DNA of 64,000 bases from Cinnamomum chago (lineage: Eukaryota; Streptophyta; Magnoliopsida; Laurales; Lauraceae), in the NCBI GenBank assembly GCA_038049695.1, contig CP142459.1, positions 69,866,001 to 69,930,000 of the forward strand. The letters are read 5' to 3'. The notes below the pieces were generated by a model. That model did not search any database. It had not been told where the DNA came from and saw only the letters and a program-made list of their open reading frames with translations. Made by a program: the position numbers and the translations under genes. This document shows, in pieces, positions 46,966 to 58,043 of this stretch (positions are counted from its first letter, which is position 1; each line of letters begins with the position of its first letter).

Positions 46966-49262
46966 GGGGTGGGCTTCAGTACAGTTAGTATGCAGCGTCT
47001 TCCTCCAATCTAATAAGAGAATGCAACGTCAATGTGAAGGATGAGTTTAAGAACGGCACTTTTAATGCTTCTTCTCAAAACATGGGGTACTTAAATAAAT
47101 CTAATTATTTCCAGAAATACCCTTGCTAATCCCTTTACCAACTCTTAACTTATGAGATGAAAAGGTGGGTCCCATTGATTATAATTTCAAAAATATGAGG
47201 CCGAATTATAATTTCTAAAGGTAGATTCATGTTATAATTCTTAATGGTGGGACCTATATCTACTTTAAAAAAAGTGGCCTGCATTTGAATTTTTGTAAAA
47301 TGTGGGCCATAAGTAATTCTTAAAGATGGTTTCATGTTACAACTTCAAAAGGTGCATCTCATATTATTATTTCTAAAGATGGATTGTTTTTTTTTTTTTG
47401 TAATGCAACATGAAATAATTCTTAAATGTGGACTCCATGTTCTATTTCATAAAGGTAGGTCCAATTTACGAATAATGAGCCTACATTGTAACATCTAATT
47501 TACTCAAAATCATCATTCTATTATATATGATAAAAAGAAAATGATTAGCCTATTAAATAAAAACTATGCTACACATTGAAATGAATAATGAAAAAATTAA
47601 ATAGCAAAAGATGTTACCCATTTTAAACAAATGTTAAGCAATTAAATGATAAGAAGATTCATGCATTGGAGCACAATAACCAAGCAATTAAATATGAAAG
47701 ACTTGGCATGGGCTCAAGCGTTATTTGGGCTCAGGTATTTAATAGGCAAACTTACTTATATGAATGAAATGTCAGCCATGAGTATTTTTTTAACATAACA
47801 TTAAAATGTGAAAAATAAAAGGAATCAATTTTTATTTTAACACATGATTCCAATATACAAAGATTTTTTTTAGGATGTGTGAAGTAAACCACCTCCATTG
47901 CATATGTGGTATAGTTATTTGACTATTGATTTAACGAATTTTGTTTGATAAGCTATAAATAAAAGAAAATCTAGAAACAACACTTTTAGCGGTGGAAAGA
48001 AACTTCTGCCGTTAAAAGTGACCGTTAGTGGTGGAAAAAAACTGCCGCTAAAAGCAGGTTTTTTCCACTGCTAAAAGTCATTTTTTTAGTCGATCGCGCC
48101 TTTTGATTGGATGGCTGCTATTATCCTTTTCCATTAAATTTTTTATTTTCTTTATTGCTCATCAAATAAAATCCTTTAAATCAATAGTTGAATGACTTAT
48201 GCGACATATATAGTGGAGTTTTTTTTAGTTCACACATCATGCAAAACATCGTTGCATTTCGTAATTATATATTAAAAATGAAAATCCACTCCTTTTATTT
48301 TTCTTTTTTATTATTATGTTAGAAAAAAATGCTCAATCTCATGGTTGGGATATTCCAATCAACATTTTCATTGATATAAGTTAGTTTGATTCAAGTCTAG
48401 GCCTGAGTACAACAGAGGTTATACATTCTAAATTTAAACCATTTGGATGAAAAATACAAGAGGCCTAAGCCTGCACCTATTGAATACATAAACTCAAATA
48501 AAGTTTGATCCCATACCATATTTCTTTTGTTTTTTAATTGCTTGATCTCTCTTAAAATGTGTAATTTTTTCATCATTTAACCGTTTAATACTCTTATCAA
48601 ATGAATAAGGTATATTTTGTTATTTAACGGCTTCATTACTCATTTAAAATACATGTGTAGCATATTTCTTTTGTTATTTAACAACTCAATTACTTTTTCC
48701 TTATCATATACGATAGAATGATGATTTCAGTGGTTTAGACGTTAAGATGTGGCCTATTATTGATAATTATAAATTACATGGGACCTAGCATTAAGAAACA
48801 TGATATGAGACCCCCTTGAATTATGTTATATATGAAGTCCATCTTTAAAAATTATAGTATGGAGACCCACATTTCGGAACTACATGTGGCTCACGTTTAC
48901 AAATATTCAACGGCGTACCATTTTTTTTAAATATGGATATAGGTTCCACCATTAAGAATTATAACATGAATCCACCTTTAGAAATTACAATTTGGCCTCA
49001 TATATTTTGGAATTATGATAAATGGGACCCACCTTTTCATCTCATAAGTTGAGAGTTGGTAAAGGGTAGTATAAGAAACTATTTTGTTAAGAAATTAGTA
49101 AGGGTATTTTTAGAAATAATTAAATTTATTTCAGTACCCATGTTTTGAGGAGAAGCATTAAAAATTTTAACGCCGTTTTTGAGCTCATCCTTCGCATTGA
49201 CATTGCATTCTCTTATTGGATCCAGGAAGAAGATGCATACTATTACCAAGCCCACCCGCCCC
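46966..49262. mobile_element. Mutator-like foldback element, 2.3-kb near-complete palindrome
   Basis: The ends are GGGGTGGGCTT on the left and, on the other strand, GGGGCGGGTGGGCTT. The two arms of about 1 kb are inverted copies of each other at perhaps 80 percent identity. Matched landmarks are AATAAGAGAATGCAACGTCAATG with 49197-49220, AAATCATCATTCTATTATAT near 47507 with 48705-48730, and ATGCTACACAT near 47568 with about 48650. The arms nearly meet around 48005-48100, where words of the type CTTTTAGCGGTGG and CCGCTAAAAG repeat. No transposase frame is present, so it is non-autonomous. Nine-base target duplications support Mutator-like mobilisation. Confidence 0.85.
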
Positions 49263-49271
49263 TAGATCGTG

Positions 49272-49412
49272 TGGCAAGAGAAATTAGGTGGCTCCTTTTT
49301 ATTATTCGCCCTACAGTATCATGACACGTTCCCTGCTCTTTTTTAATTCTTCCTAACAAAACTAGCTCAGGTGTCAGCAACGCCGCACGCCCAATCAATT
49401 TCAATCCTCTTT
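49272..49412. other. Spacer
   Basis: Short non-coding gap between two elements; nothing recognised. Confidence 0.4.
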
Positions 49413-50455
49413 AGGTACCGTTTGGATTCTCTTAATTTTGCCTCTTATATACTTAAAACTTATTGAATCCATTTTTAGAATGTTTGGTAGGGGTATTTAC
49501 TGTGCCCATTTCAATTGGTTTTAAGAGGAAAGGTGTCTATAAAAAGAAGCCATCAAAAGCACCTGATTTGAATCAGGGCTTCATGTCTGAAGCGGAAAGA
49601 CTGGGTATGCTACAGTGAAACGGACGTCCTCATAAGACAGTCCGTTTTTTCATTTTTTTTTAATTTATGGGACCCAAAGTCATGATCCGGACCGCTAGAT
49701 ATATGAAGAAGGTCAAACACGGCCATGTGTCAAAATTTGAACCGTTGATCTATCTCGGATCTCGAGATATTTGTAAAAAATCGTGAGCCATTCGATCTAA
49801 TATTCTGGACATTGTGGGCCCCATAATCACGATCTGATCCGTTGGTTCTCTTTGGAGGGCCAAAAACGGCTATGGGCCCAAAATTGAGCCTCTAATTCAA
49901 AGTAAATCTTGAGATATTAACAAAAATGTTTTTGACCATTGATGTCCCATGCCTTAGTGATTGAGTCTTGAAGTTGTACACAGCAGTGTAGTATTTTTAT
50001 TTTTTTTTTAAATTCAGGCATCATAAATCATGATCCAAACCATTGGATATATTCAAAAGATCATTCTCGACTAAGGGTCCAAATTTTAGCCATTGGATCA
50101 TCATAGATTTTGAGATATTTACAAAAAACGACAGACATTTATATATACTTTTTTTAAATCATGGCCCCTAAATGCAAAATCCAAACCAAAATGAAGATCC
50201 AAACCGCCTATAGTAATTAAAATGTGGAACACGTGTTTGAGATAAAATTCCAACCGTTGGATGATCACAGATTTGCAAAATGTCTAGACCATTAGATCTA
50301 TTTTTACATATGTCTTACCAAACAGTCTATTTTTAAAATATCTGTCTTACCAAACAGTCTATTTGTAAAACATCAATTTCAAACCGCTCCATTTGAAATA
50401 GATCTATATCATACAGATCTATTTCGTAAAGATAAGATTTTCCAAACAAGCCCTT
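49413..50455. mobile_element. hAT-like non-autonomous element (about 1 kb)
   Basis: Begins TAGGTACCGTTTGG and ends CCAAACAAGCCCTTA, inverted hAT-style ends. The right 120 bases are the reverse complement of the left part of the MITEs at 8359 and 33589 (ACAAGCCCTTA, AGATCTATATCATACAGATC). The interior repeats sentences like GATATTTACAAAAA and AACCGTTGGATC, but no transposase frame. The exact target duplication is unresolved; it could be two nested elements. Confidence 0.5.
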
Positions 50456-50608
50456 AGTCTTTACTCTTCCACGCCACGTCTCAAATGAGACCGGATCGCC
50501 GGGGTGTTGCCCCCACTCTTCCCTTCCGTGCAAGGGGTACAACCCCACCCTAGGTCCCACCCATTAAATATATGAGCCCCTCTCCCTCTCATATATATAT
50601 ATATATAT
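50456..50608. other. Spacer with a TA microsatellite
   Basis: Short non-coding DNA ending in the (TA)n that received the next MITE. Confidence 0.4.
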
Positions 50609-50790
50609 GGAAATATTCAAGTGAGAGATTCCCTAACCATGTGTGGTGAGGGACTCCCTTTTTTTAGAAGGTTTCAAGTACAAAAAAGCTTTTGTACTTG
50701 AAAGGAGTACACCCTTTTGTACTTGAAACATCCTAAAAAAGGGAGTCCCTCACCACACATGGTGAGGGAATCCCTCACTTAATTACCCCC
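50609..50790. mobile_element. MITE in a TA microsatellite, copy 2
   Basis: A 182-bp hairpin with GGAAATATTCAAGTGAG at the left and its relation CTCACTTAATTACCCC at the right. The long arms hold GGTGAGGGACTCCC and its complement, and TTTCAAGTACAAAA lies near the centre, as in 39408-39544. Flanked by (TA)n on both sides. Confidence 0.78.
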
Positions 50791-51179
50791 ATATATATAT
50801 ATAACAAATATATATAACAAACTTAATGAGGCCCACGTATAGTCCTGTGATCTTTGATGGGTCATATGTCAAGTTTGGAGTCAATTCCATACCTCAAACC
50901 CCTTCATCCGTGACCCACAAATTTAACGACTTTATGTTAAAAAAAATTGACCTGCAATTCAACGGTCCAATCAACTTGGATAAGTGAGAAATTGATGGAT
51001 CTAAGGTATTTAAGGAGGTCCTATATATGTAGATGGTTCAAATGTATCAAAAAGTCAGCCTCACTATGTTGTCGCTCACCATAATATGGTGAGGAATAGA
51101 TACACAAGAATATTTTCATATATATATATAGATATATGAAAAATTATGAAAAATGCCACACTTTAAAAATGCCCATTTT
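50791..51179. other. Non-coding DNA left of Tat element 2
   Basis: Looks like old repeat DNA (CACCATAATATGGTGAGG hairpin near 51079-51096, TA-runs). No gene. Confidence 0.4.
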
Positions 51180-51184
51180 CCCGA

Positions 51185-52011
51185 TATGTGGGGTGTTTTC
51201 CTAAGAGTAGGATTATGCTAGTCTCGGTAGTAGTACCAGCTCAACTCATCCCAATCTCGGTATCCAAGTTCGGCAACAGTGCCCTAATCCATTTAGTTCG
51301 GTAACGGTAACAACTAGACATCTCTTCTCAGCTCGGCAAACAGTGCCAGCTTGCGCCAAACTTGGGCCAGTCTCAATAAGAGTACCATCTGAGCTCATTT
51401 CGGTCTCGGTATAAGGTACCTCAGCAATAGTGTCAGGATGCATCCGAACCTAGCTTCAGTACCATCCTCGGCTCGGTCCGTCCACAGGGATGGGTACTAG
51501 GCCATCATTGTACTTCCGTAAAGTTACAGCAACGTTGTAGAGCGTGCTGACAAACAAGACAGGCGCCGGATAGTGGCCAGGTGTCACCTTGATCAATCAC
51601 ATCCACATTATTACCTGGGGTCATCTCTTTATTCGACCTGACAGTATTTCCACATACCCCCACTAAGGGTGCTCCAGGTGAAACCTCTACATATAGAGGG
51701 ATACCAATCCCTTCTAAGGTATGCAAGAACATGCAAATATACATATCATTGTGCCATATCATACACTTCATAGCACGTTACAGAACGCCTTGCATAAGAG
51801 CATACTTGCCTCTCATCTCCATCCTTTGTTCAGTGATAGCACTAACTCAGGCATCGGAAAGCCTTCGGCTGACCGCAGTCAGGGTCTCTGACCGCTATTT
51901 CTTCTCTCTTTTCAAGTCCCAAGGTGACTCATCCTCCCCAAAGAAGCTTAAACAGCAAATCACAAGTCTTACATTAACCTAATCTGAGTCCTTAATTTTT
52001 AGGCACTCACA
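51185..52011 (+). repeat. 5' LTR of Tat element 2
   Basis: 827 bp, opening TATGTGGGGTG and ending GGCACTCACA before the primer-binding region. It has the same length as the 3' LTR. Confidence 0.9.
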
Positions 52012-53060
52012 ATTGGCGTCGTCTGTGGGGAAACCGATCGACAAAGCCATGCCTCTAACAGCTGCAAAGGATCTACAAAGCCCAGCCACCATCATCGACA
52101 GCTCCCTGTCGAACCAGTTCCAGGGAAAGTCTAATGCGACAGGCGTGGGACGACCTGCAACTCAGACATGTTCATCAGCAAAGGAGGTGACAACACCTCC
52201 CTAACAAAGTGCTCCTCCACCGGAGCACCCCCCAAACAGAATGTTGCTCTGTTGGAGACTCCCCCGCGGAGCAAAAGTTCAACAGCAACCGAATCTCGTC
52301 ATTTCCTCCACCAGGTGGATCGCAACAGCGATGATGATGAAGATCCGTCCCTCGTTGATATTACGACCCGCAGTCGCGACCCTCGCATCCCTCAAGCAAG
52401 CCCTGCTGCCAGCCAACGAGCTTCAGAGGGACCTCATTCTGTTCATCCTGGTCGTAGTGATAGCACTGGTCGTCAGGGGAAACCAACACAAAGCTTGAGC
52501 TCAAAACTCACCAGAGCATCAATCTTTGGCAGGACCCCTCCCCTAGAAGACAAATGACTATCTCTGAAAATAGTTCATCTACCAGCCATGCAGTCTTCAT
52601 CCTCTAGTTCTGGTTTGGAGATAGTGCCAGCCACGACTTGGACAATTCCAACCGCGACAACTCCAGCGGCGGTCTCGGCAATATCACCAGCCACGACTCA
52701 GGTAGAAGCGCAACCCAACAGGAGTTTCAGATGCAGCCTCGGTGACAGCACTAGCCACAACCTAGCTCCTTCACTTGATAGCTCTCACAGTGGCCTCGGT
52801 GGTAGCACCAGCTGCTCGGACAATCTCAACCTTGACGGCTCCAGCAACGGCCTCGGTGATAACACCAGCCATAGCTCGGATGGTTCCAGTCTTCAAAGCT
52901 TCAGCAGTGGCCCTGATAACAGCACCAGCCTCCGGTACACAGCTTTAATGTCGGGCCACGGTCGTAACACCAACCTCGACTTACGGAGCTCCAGCAATGT
53001 CCTCGGTGATAGCACCAGCCATAACCCGGACAACTTCACTTACAACAACTTTGTTCCTTC
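52012..53060 (+). mobile_element. Leader and gag-like remnant of Tat element 2
   Basis: Short open stretches with low-complexity, serine- and threonine-rich content. About 52680-53030 repeats a phrase around GGCCTCGGTGATAGCACCAGCC roughly every 60 bases. No convincing gag core or zinc knuckle is visible. Confidence 0.5.
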
Positions 53061-53068
53061 ACCGCAAT

Positions 53069-53792
53069 TATGAAACTCGGCAAAGGTCTCAGCTCGGTGA
53101 CAACACCAACACAGAAGAGACGACAACTCGGTTATAGAACCAGCTACAAAGTGCCGCAGTTATGGAACTCGACAGAAGTCTCAGCTCAATGACAGCACCA
53201 GCACAAAAGAGACCACAGTTCGGTTACAGAACCAGCTACAAAGTGTCGCAGTTATGGAACTCAGCGGAAGTCTTAGCTCGGTGGCAGCACCAGCACAGAA
53301 GAGACCACAGCTCGGTTACAGATGCAGCTGCAAAGCGCCGTAGTTATGGAACTCGGTGGAAGTCTCAGCTTGGTGACAACACCAGCACAGAAGAGACGAC
53401 AGCTCGGTTACAGAACCAGTTGCAAAGCGCCGCAGTTATGGAACTTGGCAAAGGTCTCAGCTCAGTGACGACACTAGCACAGAAGAGACCACAACTCGGT
53501 TACAGAACTAGATGCAAAGCGTCGTAGTTATGGAACTCGGCAAAGGTCTCAGCTCGGTGACAGCACCAACACAGAAGAGACCACAGCTCGGTTACAGAAC
53601 CAGTTGCAAAGCGCCGCAGTTATGGAACTCAGCAACAGTCCCAGCTCGGTGATAGCACCAGTATTGAAGGGACTACAGCTTGGTTACGGAACCAGCTGCA
53701 CTGAATCACAGTTATGGAACTCAGTAAAAATCTCGGCTCGGTTACAAAACCAGCAAACCTAGTCACGAGACCAAACAAGCAACACGTCAAGT
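53069..53792. repeat. 92-bp tandem array in Tat element 2
   Basis: Unit starts at 53069, 53161, 53253, 53345, 53437, 53529, 53621 and 53713, every one exactly 92 bases apart, then a shorter last step to 53793. The unit begins TATGGAACTCGG and holds AGCTCGGTGACA, CAGAAGAGACCACA and GGTTACAGAACCAG. The regular spacing suggests fairly recent amplification. Confidence 0.95.
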
Positions 53793-54278
53793 TATGGAAC
53801 TCGGCAGCTATCCTAGTTCAGTTATTGAACCAACTATGCGGATGAAGGACCTAATCGCTTCCTATGAAAATGTAGTTCGGTTGTGGAACCAGCTATGAGC
53901 TTCCTACCTCTAATGGTGCAGGTACCTCTCAAAGTTATTTAAACTTCAGCGCAATTTGAATTCCGGTTATTGAACCGAGTTCGACTAACTTAAAGTTACT
54001 TCTGGTTAAAGAACCAAAGTTATCCTTATCCAATAGTCACTCAGTTCCGGTTACTGAACCGAACTTAACTACTTGGTCGAAATACAGGCGTTTGTGGGAA
54101 GAGCCCAATTATGGAACGAAAGTCAAGCACACACACATTGTTATCAGAACAAAAGAGATGGCAAGTATGGTTGCAAAAATTCTTTTCATTAATAAAGGAG
54201 TCATTACAGAAATCAGTTCTTTACATAGAAAAAGAAAAAGAAAAATACAAAAAGTTTAGGATTCAGTAGCCTCGATGT

Positions 54279-56390
54279 TTAAACGTCAAAAGGCTCGGTC
54301 CTGGTAGCTTGGGGAGCATCCTCAGGCGGAACAACTTCCACAACAACTTCTGCAGTGGAGGCAGAACTCGGCTCAGTCCCAGGGCGAGCGAACTTTGGTA
54401 GGTCCTGATAGACAGGATGATCATCTGTGATCCCTACCTTCTTCAGTGCAGCTCGGCACCCGAGCTCGAACAACTCCAAGCAGATGTTTTCGACTTGGGC
54501 CTCATACTCCTTGGTAGCCACATCCACTCCGTCCTGAAAATACCTCTCGACCTCAGCTTCGAGAGAGGCTTGGAGTGCGGCTTTCTCCTTATGTGCCATT
54601 TCGAGATCAGCATCCCGTTTTGCCAGCTCTGCCTTAAGTCTGAGAATCTTCTTTTCTTTGACCGCGGCCACGCCTTTCAGTTCGTAGGTCTCGGCCTTCA
54701 CGCTACTAAGCTCCTGGAGCGCAAGTGTCATTTCTGCCTCCTGGTTGCTTATTTTCTCCTCTGCTGCCTTCAGCTCCCGGCTACTCCCCTCTAAGGCCTC
54801 AGCGAGTTTTTTCTTCTCTGCTTCTAGCTTTTCGACCTTGGAGCCACTTTCGCGGGCCCTATCCAGGACCACCTGAACCCTCTGCACAGTCTGAGAAAGA
54901 AGGCAAAGTCAGAAGGAAACTAACATAAAACTGATGCTACTCCAAGATCTGTGTCCAACACTTACCGAGAACATCGACTACAGAGATGTAGACAGTAGTG
55001 TCATGTCGTCCGCTCCTCTGTGCCTCTGCATGTCGAGTGGCAGGGCGCACGCGTTGGCAAGAGCGGTGACGACCAACGGACTACTATTTAGACGGTCTTC
55101 CACCGTCATGGGCCTCCCAGGCCCAAGCTGGAGGCTCGGCCTCCACAGAGCCGCCCCCGTGGGCTGAGGGACCAAGGCCTCTTTCTGACGAACCCTCGCC
55201 TCGGTGCCTCTTTTCCCTTAGGACCTTCTCTTTAGCCCCTTCAGCAAGCTGCTATCGAGATCCTGAGCCACGACCCTCATACCGTGACCTCTTCTCAGCT
55301 TGGCCTCTCTCTCTTTGGGTCTCGGCGGAACGCTGCCGAGCTGCACCAGCAGCAACAGCAGTTCCAGCAGCAGTGCCGGGGGCAATAGCAGCATCCCCAG
55401 CAGCAGCAGCAGAACCCTCGGCACCACCCGAGACTGTTGAGGAAGAGGGAGTTCGAGCTCCCAATATTTTCGCCCCCAGGTCTTTCACCTTCAAAAACAA
55501 GTCGCCTTTTCTCCATCTCCTCTCCCCTCTCTTCTTCACGGTTGGAGGGAGATGAATAGCTCTCGACGAGCTGGGCCAAGTCAATAGCCTCCGAGCTGGC
55601 GAGCGCAAGCTCCTTCCTCTTGATGTACGTATGGTACCTCGGCTCGTATCAGAGCAAAGACCAGGCAGCTCACCCATTGTGGCCGTGATACTCTCGCACG
55701 AGCTTTAGCCAGCTGTTGTTCCGCTTCCAATCGACGCGCTCAGCTCGCTACTTCCTCTGGCTAGTTTCTGCACGACAGAAGATAACATCAGCTCGGTAAG
55801 ACAACAGAAGGAAAAGACGACACTCTGAGTTCGGTAATTACTTGGAGGAACCCCGAAGTGTCGAGGAATCTTGTACAGTTTCTCCGCCTCGGTCTCGTCC
55901 TTACCGAACTCCCAGTTGCCAGATATGAGCAGACGATTGTCCATGGCGTGTCTGTTTGAGTCCTCCAGATCATGGACGAAGGGCTCCATCTTCGGTTTCC
56001 TACAGAGATAATAGCCGTGACCGTCCCCGACGGTCTTGCATAGGTCATACACGTCCTCAATGTCATGGACACCGAGGTTTATGCCCAGTATCTTATTGAG
56101 CTCGGCTACGACCATTATGACTTTGAAGCCATTGGGCATCAGCTGGCATGGGCCGATGTGCCATGTCGCCAAGCAGGCCCTGAGCAGAGGGTGCAGACGG
56201 GGAACCTAGCCCCTCCCTCTATTACAAAAACTAACGGGAATGGCATCCAACCATCCCGAAAGGATTGACCCTCGAAGAGGTCTTTCGGGTCATTCATTTT
56301 CATTGGGACATCCTCGGGATCCCATACAACTCCCTGAAGCAGGCCATAGCCTCATGGGTCTACGCCCAGCTCCTATAGGATCCCATTCCT
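54279..56390 (-). mobile_element. Antisense gene of Tat element 2
   Basis: Coding segments on the minus strand (about 56390-55705, 55677-55000, 54887-54279) run parallel to those of element 1. The first holds PNGFKVIMVVAELNKILG, INLGVHDIEDVYDLCK and NWEFG; the last is a long coiled coil ending with DHPVYQDLPKF. Over the best block of about 100 residues the two elements' proteins are roughly 58 percent identical by eye. It resembles the Transposase_28 type domain plus a coiled coil, of unknown role. Broken in a few places. Confidence 0.75.
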
Positions 56391-56653
56391 CTAACGGATG
56401 GCGACACTTGAAAAGGGGCAAATACAAAAACCCTAGAGCAAAACCTATAAAAACAAAGAAGGGTTGTATGCAAAGACAAGGACAGCGAAGAAAAACTCAC
56501 AGAGACAAAGACAAACTCCGGGCTTCGGTTCGCTAAGTCAGACTTCCAGCAAAGGCTCCAGCAGAGTCTCCGACAGGGTTCTTTCTTCTCTTGTAGTAAT
56601 GCTTTCTCTGAAGAAATGCCAAAGTGAAGGAGACGAAGAAGGAAAAAACCCAA

Positions 56654-56660
56654 TTTATAG
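56654..56660 (-). promoter_or_regulatory. Candidate TATA box of the element 2 antisense gene
   Basis: On the minus strand CTATAAA precedes the antisense gene by about 270 bases. Element 1 has a weaker TTTATATG at a similar distance (near 20403). Suggestive only. Confidence 0.3.
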
Positions 56661-57061
56661 ATGGTATGGCGCCCGTTCCAATTCCTGAAGGTACGCGCTG
56701 CTTCGATTTCTTTGAACGACCAACCAGGTGGAGACATGTGGCACTGCCAGTTAATCTCGCACAGAGACTCAGACGCTACATTTATTGCCTTGGGAAGGCA
56801 AAACATAAGCATGCAATTTATTGCCTCGGGCTAATAAAGTGTCACCTACCTAATATTTATCGCCTCGGGAAGACAAAGCGTCATCGGCACGATATTTGTT
56901 GTCCTGGAAAGGCAAACAGACTTCATGATAAAGATCAGACGTCACCAACCAAACACCGAGATGAATTTCAAAATTTATACCTCAGATCTTATCAACACGA
57001 TACTCAGCTCCCGACCTCAAAAAGTTAGAGAACTCTAAGTGGTCATGAGCTGGGGGGCAAT

Positions 57062-57888
57062 TGTGTGGGGTGTTTTCCTAAGAGTAGGATTACGCTAGTC
57101 TCGGTAGTAGTACCAGCTCAGTTCATCCTGATCTCGGTATCCAAGTTCGGCCACAGTGCCCTGATCCATCTAGTTCGGTAACGGTACCAGCTAAACATCT
57201 CTTCTCAGCTTGGCAAATAGTACCAGCTTGCACCAAGCTTGGACCAGTCTCGGTAATAGTACCAGCTGAGCTCATTTCGGTCTCGGTATAAGGCACCTCG
57301 GCAATAGTGCCAGGATGCATCCGAACCTGGCCTTAGTACCATCCTCGGCTCGGTCCATCCATAGGGATGGGTACTAGGCCATCATTGTACTTCCACGAAG
57401 TTACGGCTACGTTGCAGAGCGTGCTGACAGACAAGACAAGCTCCGGATAGTGGTCAGGTGTCACCTTGATCAATCACATCCACATTAATACCAGGGGTCA
57501 TCTCTTGATTTGACCTGACAGTATTTCCACCTACCCTCACTAAGGGTGCACCAGGTGAAACCTCTACATAAAGAGGGATATAAATCCCTTCTAAGGTATG
57601 CAAGACCATGCAAATATACATATCATTGCGCCATATCATACACTGCATAGCGCGTTACAAAACACCTTGCATAAGAGCATACTTGCCTCTCATCTCCATC
57701 CTTTGTTCAGTGACAGCACTAACTCAGGCATCGAAGAGCTTTCGGCCGACGGCAGCCAGGGTCTCTAACCACTATTTCTTCTCTCTTTTCAGGTCTCAAG
57801 GCAATCCTTACTCCCCAAAGAAGCTTAAACAACAAATCACAAGTCTTACATTAACCTAATCTGAGTTCTTAACTTTTAGGCACTCACA
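57062..57888 (+). repeat. 3' LTR of Tat element 2
   Basis: 827 bp, starting TGTGTGGGGTG and ending GGCACTCACA before CCCAA. Confidence 0.9.
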
Positions 57889-57893
57889 CCCAA

Positions 57894-58012
57894 CTTTTTT
57901 TTTTTTTTTTTTTGTCAAGAGGCCTATGTTGAGTTGAATTGGATTTTGAGGCATTTGTGCTTATCGAAGGGGGATTTTAATTTGGGTGCCTAAAGGGTGG
58001 GTTTGGAGAGGG

Positions 58013-58043
<31 letters not shown>

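Larger units (their letters stand above)
51185..57888 (+). mobile_element. Non-autonomous Tat-type LTR element without pol (element 2)
   Basis: A 6,704-bp element with 827-bp LTRs (51185-52011 and 57062-57888), flanked by CCCGA (51180-51184) and CCCAA (57889-57893). The primer-binding site TGGCGTCGTCTGTGGGG resembles that of element 1, and a purine tract GAGCTGGGGGG precedes the 3' LTR. The interior holds a short gag-like leader region, a diffuse repeat, eight 92-bp tandem repeats, and an antisense gene homologous to that of element 1. I see no protease, reverse transcriptase, RNase H or integrase. The LTRs differ by roughly 10 percent in the first 330 bases I compared, so it is older than element 1. 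Confidence 0.88.

Noticed and set aside
49600-49660. Terminator-like hairpin (ACGGAC with GTCCGT then a T-run)
   Set aside because: It lies within a non-coding hAT-like element with no gene beside it; plant genes do not end this way.
53069-53792. Possible CRISPR-like or protein-repeat array
   Set aside because: Exact 92-base head-to-tail repeats without spacers; 92 is not a multiple of three, so a repeat protein is unlikely.
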